Source: CAZQLE01 sp964593905 (GTDB taxonomy: Bacteria; Chloroflexota; Anaerolineae; Anaerolineales; Anaerolineaceae). Taken from it: DNA of 6,429 nucleotides. The notes beneath the pieces were generated by a model that saw nothing but the letters and a program-made list of their open reading frames with translations, was not told the origin of the DNA and made no database searches. The stretch spans positions 1-6,429 of the forward strand of contig CAZQLE010000208.1 of NCBI GenBank assembly GCA_964593905.1, in the 5' to 3' direction. Each line of letters begins with the position of its first letter. The stretch's first letter is position 1. A program made the position numbers and the translations under genes. Positions 5,767-6,429 of the stretch are shown one piece after another.

Positions 5767-6429
5767 AATATCTTGGAATGGCTTTTGGCTTTCTAACGGT
5801 CTTACCCATTCGCAGCCGGGCTGAATATCAGCCCGGCGATTTGGGACGGGCAGCCGGATGGTATTCAACGGTTGGCCTCGTGGCGGGCCTGGCGGCCTCT
5901 GGGATCTGGTGGGCCGCGGCCCATGTTTTTTCTGCCCCGGTCAGCGCCTTTCTGGGGCTGCTTGCCTGGGTGGGGTTGAGCGGCGGGCTGCACCTCGACG
6001 GTCTGGCCGATTGCTGCGACGGCCTGCTGAATGCTTCTTCGGCCGAACGCCGGCTGGAGATCATGAAAGACCCGCGCCTGGGCACGTTTGGCGGCGCAGG
6101 TCTGGTTTTGTTGCTGCTCGGAAAATATGCCGTTCTGCTGGCTTTTTCAACCGGCCCGACGCCGGTCTGGCTGATTCCGCTGGCCGCCGGCGCGGGGCGC
6201 TGGCTGTTGTTGATGGCCGGGTTCCACCCGCAGGCGCGCCCCGGCGGCATGGGGGCCGATTTTGCGCTCGGGTTTCGCCCCTGGATGCTCCCGGCGGCGG
6301 CCGTTCCGGTGCTGGCGATTGCCTGCTGGGCGGGCGTTTCGGGCTGGGCCGCGCTGGGCATGGCCGCCCTTGCTGTCATTCTTTTTCAGCGCTTTGCCGC
6401 TGCCCGGCTGGGTGGGATCACCGGTGATG
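5763..6429 (+). CDS. cobS: Adenosylcobinamide-GDP ribazoletransferase (cobalamin synthase), 3'-truncated by window edge
   Basis: CobS is an integral membrane enzyme that joins alpha-ribazole (or its phosphate) to adenosylcobinamide-GDP, the final assembly step for the nucleotide loop. The frame starts at ATG 5763, sharing ATGA with the cobT stop, and stays open for 222 residues to the window end, so the last few dozen residues are missing. Diagnostic motifs are intact: GGLHLDGLADCCDG (74-87), whose acidic residues D79 and D83 are expected to bind Mg2+, and EIMKDPRLGTFG (99-110). Hydrophobic stretches near 36-50, 60-73, 112-127, 136-151 and 176-207 are probable membrane helices. The visible end RLGGITGD is the start of a conserved C-terminal motif of the family. 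AGGAG (5745-5749) is 13 nt upstream, rather far, so translation is probably coupled to cobT. A competing + strand frame at 5858-6427 is only a shadow. Confidence 0.95.
   Translation, partial: MKYLGMAFGFLTVLPIRSRAEYQPGDLGRAAGWYSTVGLVAGLAASGIWWAAAHVFSAPVSAFLGLLAWVGLSGGLHLDGLADCCDGLLNASSAERRLEIMKDPRLGTFGGAGLVLLLLGKYAVLLAFSTGPTPVWLIPLAAGAGRWLLLMAGFHPQARPGGMGADFALGFRPWMLPAAAVPVLAIACWAGVSGWAALGMAALAVILFQRFAAARLGGITGD

Noticed and set aside
5858..6427. Long + strand open frame of 189 codons, and a minus-strand frame at 5828-6379
   Set aside because: Both are shadows of cobS, whose frame from 5763 carries the HLDGLAD and IMKDPRLGTFG motifs and is merely cut off by the window edge.

Overview
This window of about 6.4 kb is ordinary bacterial chromosome, moderately GC-rich, with every gene on the + strand. 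Its core is a cobalamin (vitamin B12) riboswitch controlling a corrinoid uptake and nucleotide-loop assembly operon. The 5' part holds the C-terminal portion of a DnaC/DnaI-type helicase-loader ATPase and a TM1586-type nitroreductase. I see no mobile element, CRISPR array, rRNA or tRNA, and nothing that looks like a wholly undescribed system. The less routine signals lie in the non-coding DNA around the riboswitch and just before the nitroreductase.

Layout: 1-546 is the dnaC-like gene, cut by the left edge. A 63-nt gap holds a perfect 9-bp hairpin and an operator-like inverted repeat. The nitroreductase runs 610-1491. The 442-nt gap 1492-1933 contains a strong sigma70-type promoter (1593-1621), the aptamer (about 1642-1805) and an intrinsic terminator (1825-1862). 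Then follow a BtuF-like lipoprotein (1934-2857, GTG start), a BtuC-like permease (2867-3895, TTG start), a BtuD-like ATPase (3910-4677), cobT (4726-5766) and cobS (5763 to the right edge, truncated).

How the genes fit together: when cellular cobalamin is low, the leader should be read through. A surface lipoprotein, permease and ATPase then import corrinoid, and CobT and CobS attach the lower-ligand nucleotide: CobT makes alpha-ribazole phosphate and CobS joins the nucleoside to adenosylcobinamide-GDP. Transport and late assembly in one unit suggest salvage of incomplete corrinoids such as cobinamide as well as of B12. The enzyme that supplies adenosylcobinamide-GDP (CobU/CobP/CobY) is not in the window and may lie downstream.

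Organism: the lipoprotein-anchored binding protein, the lack of a BtuB/TonB receptor in this operon, the mix of ATG, GTG and TTG starts with good Shine-Dalgarno sites, and the character of the DnaC-like and nitroreductase proteins fit Chloroflexota, perhaps Anaerolineae. This is an inference from general familiarity, not from a search.
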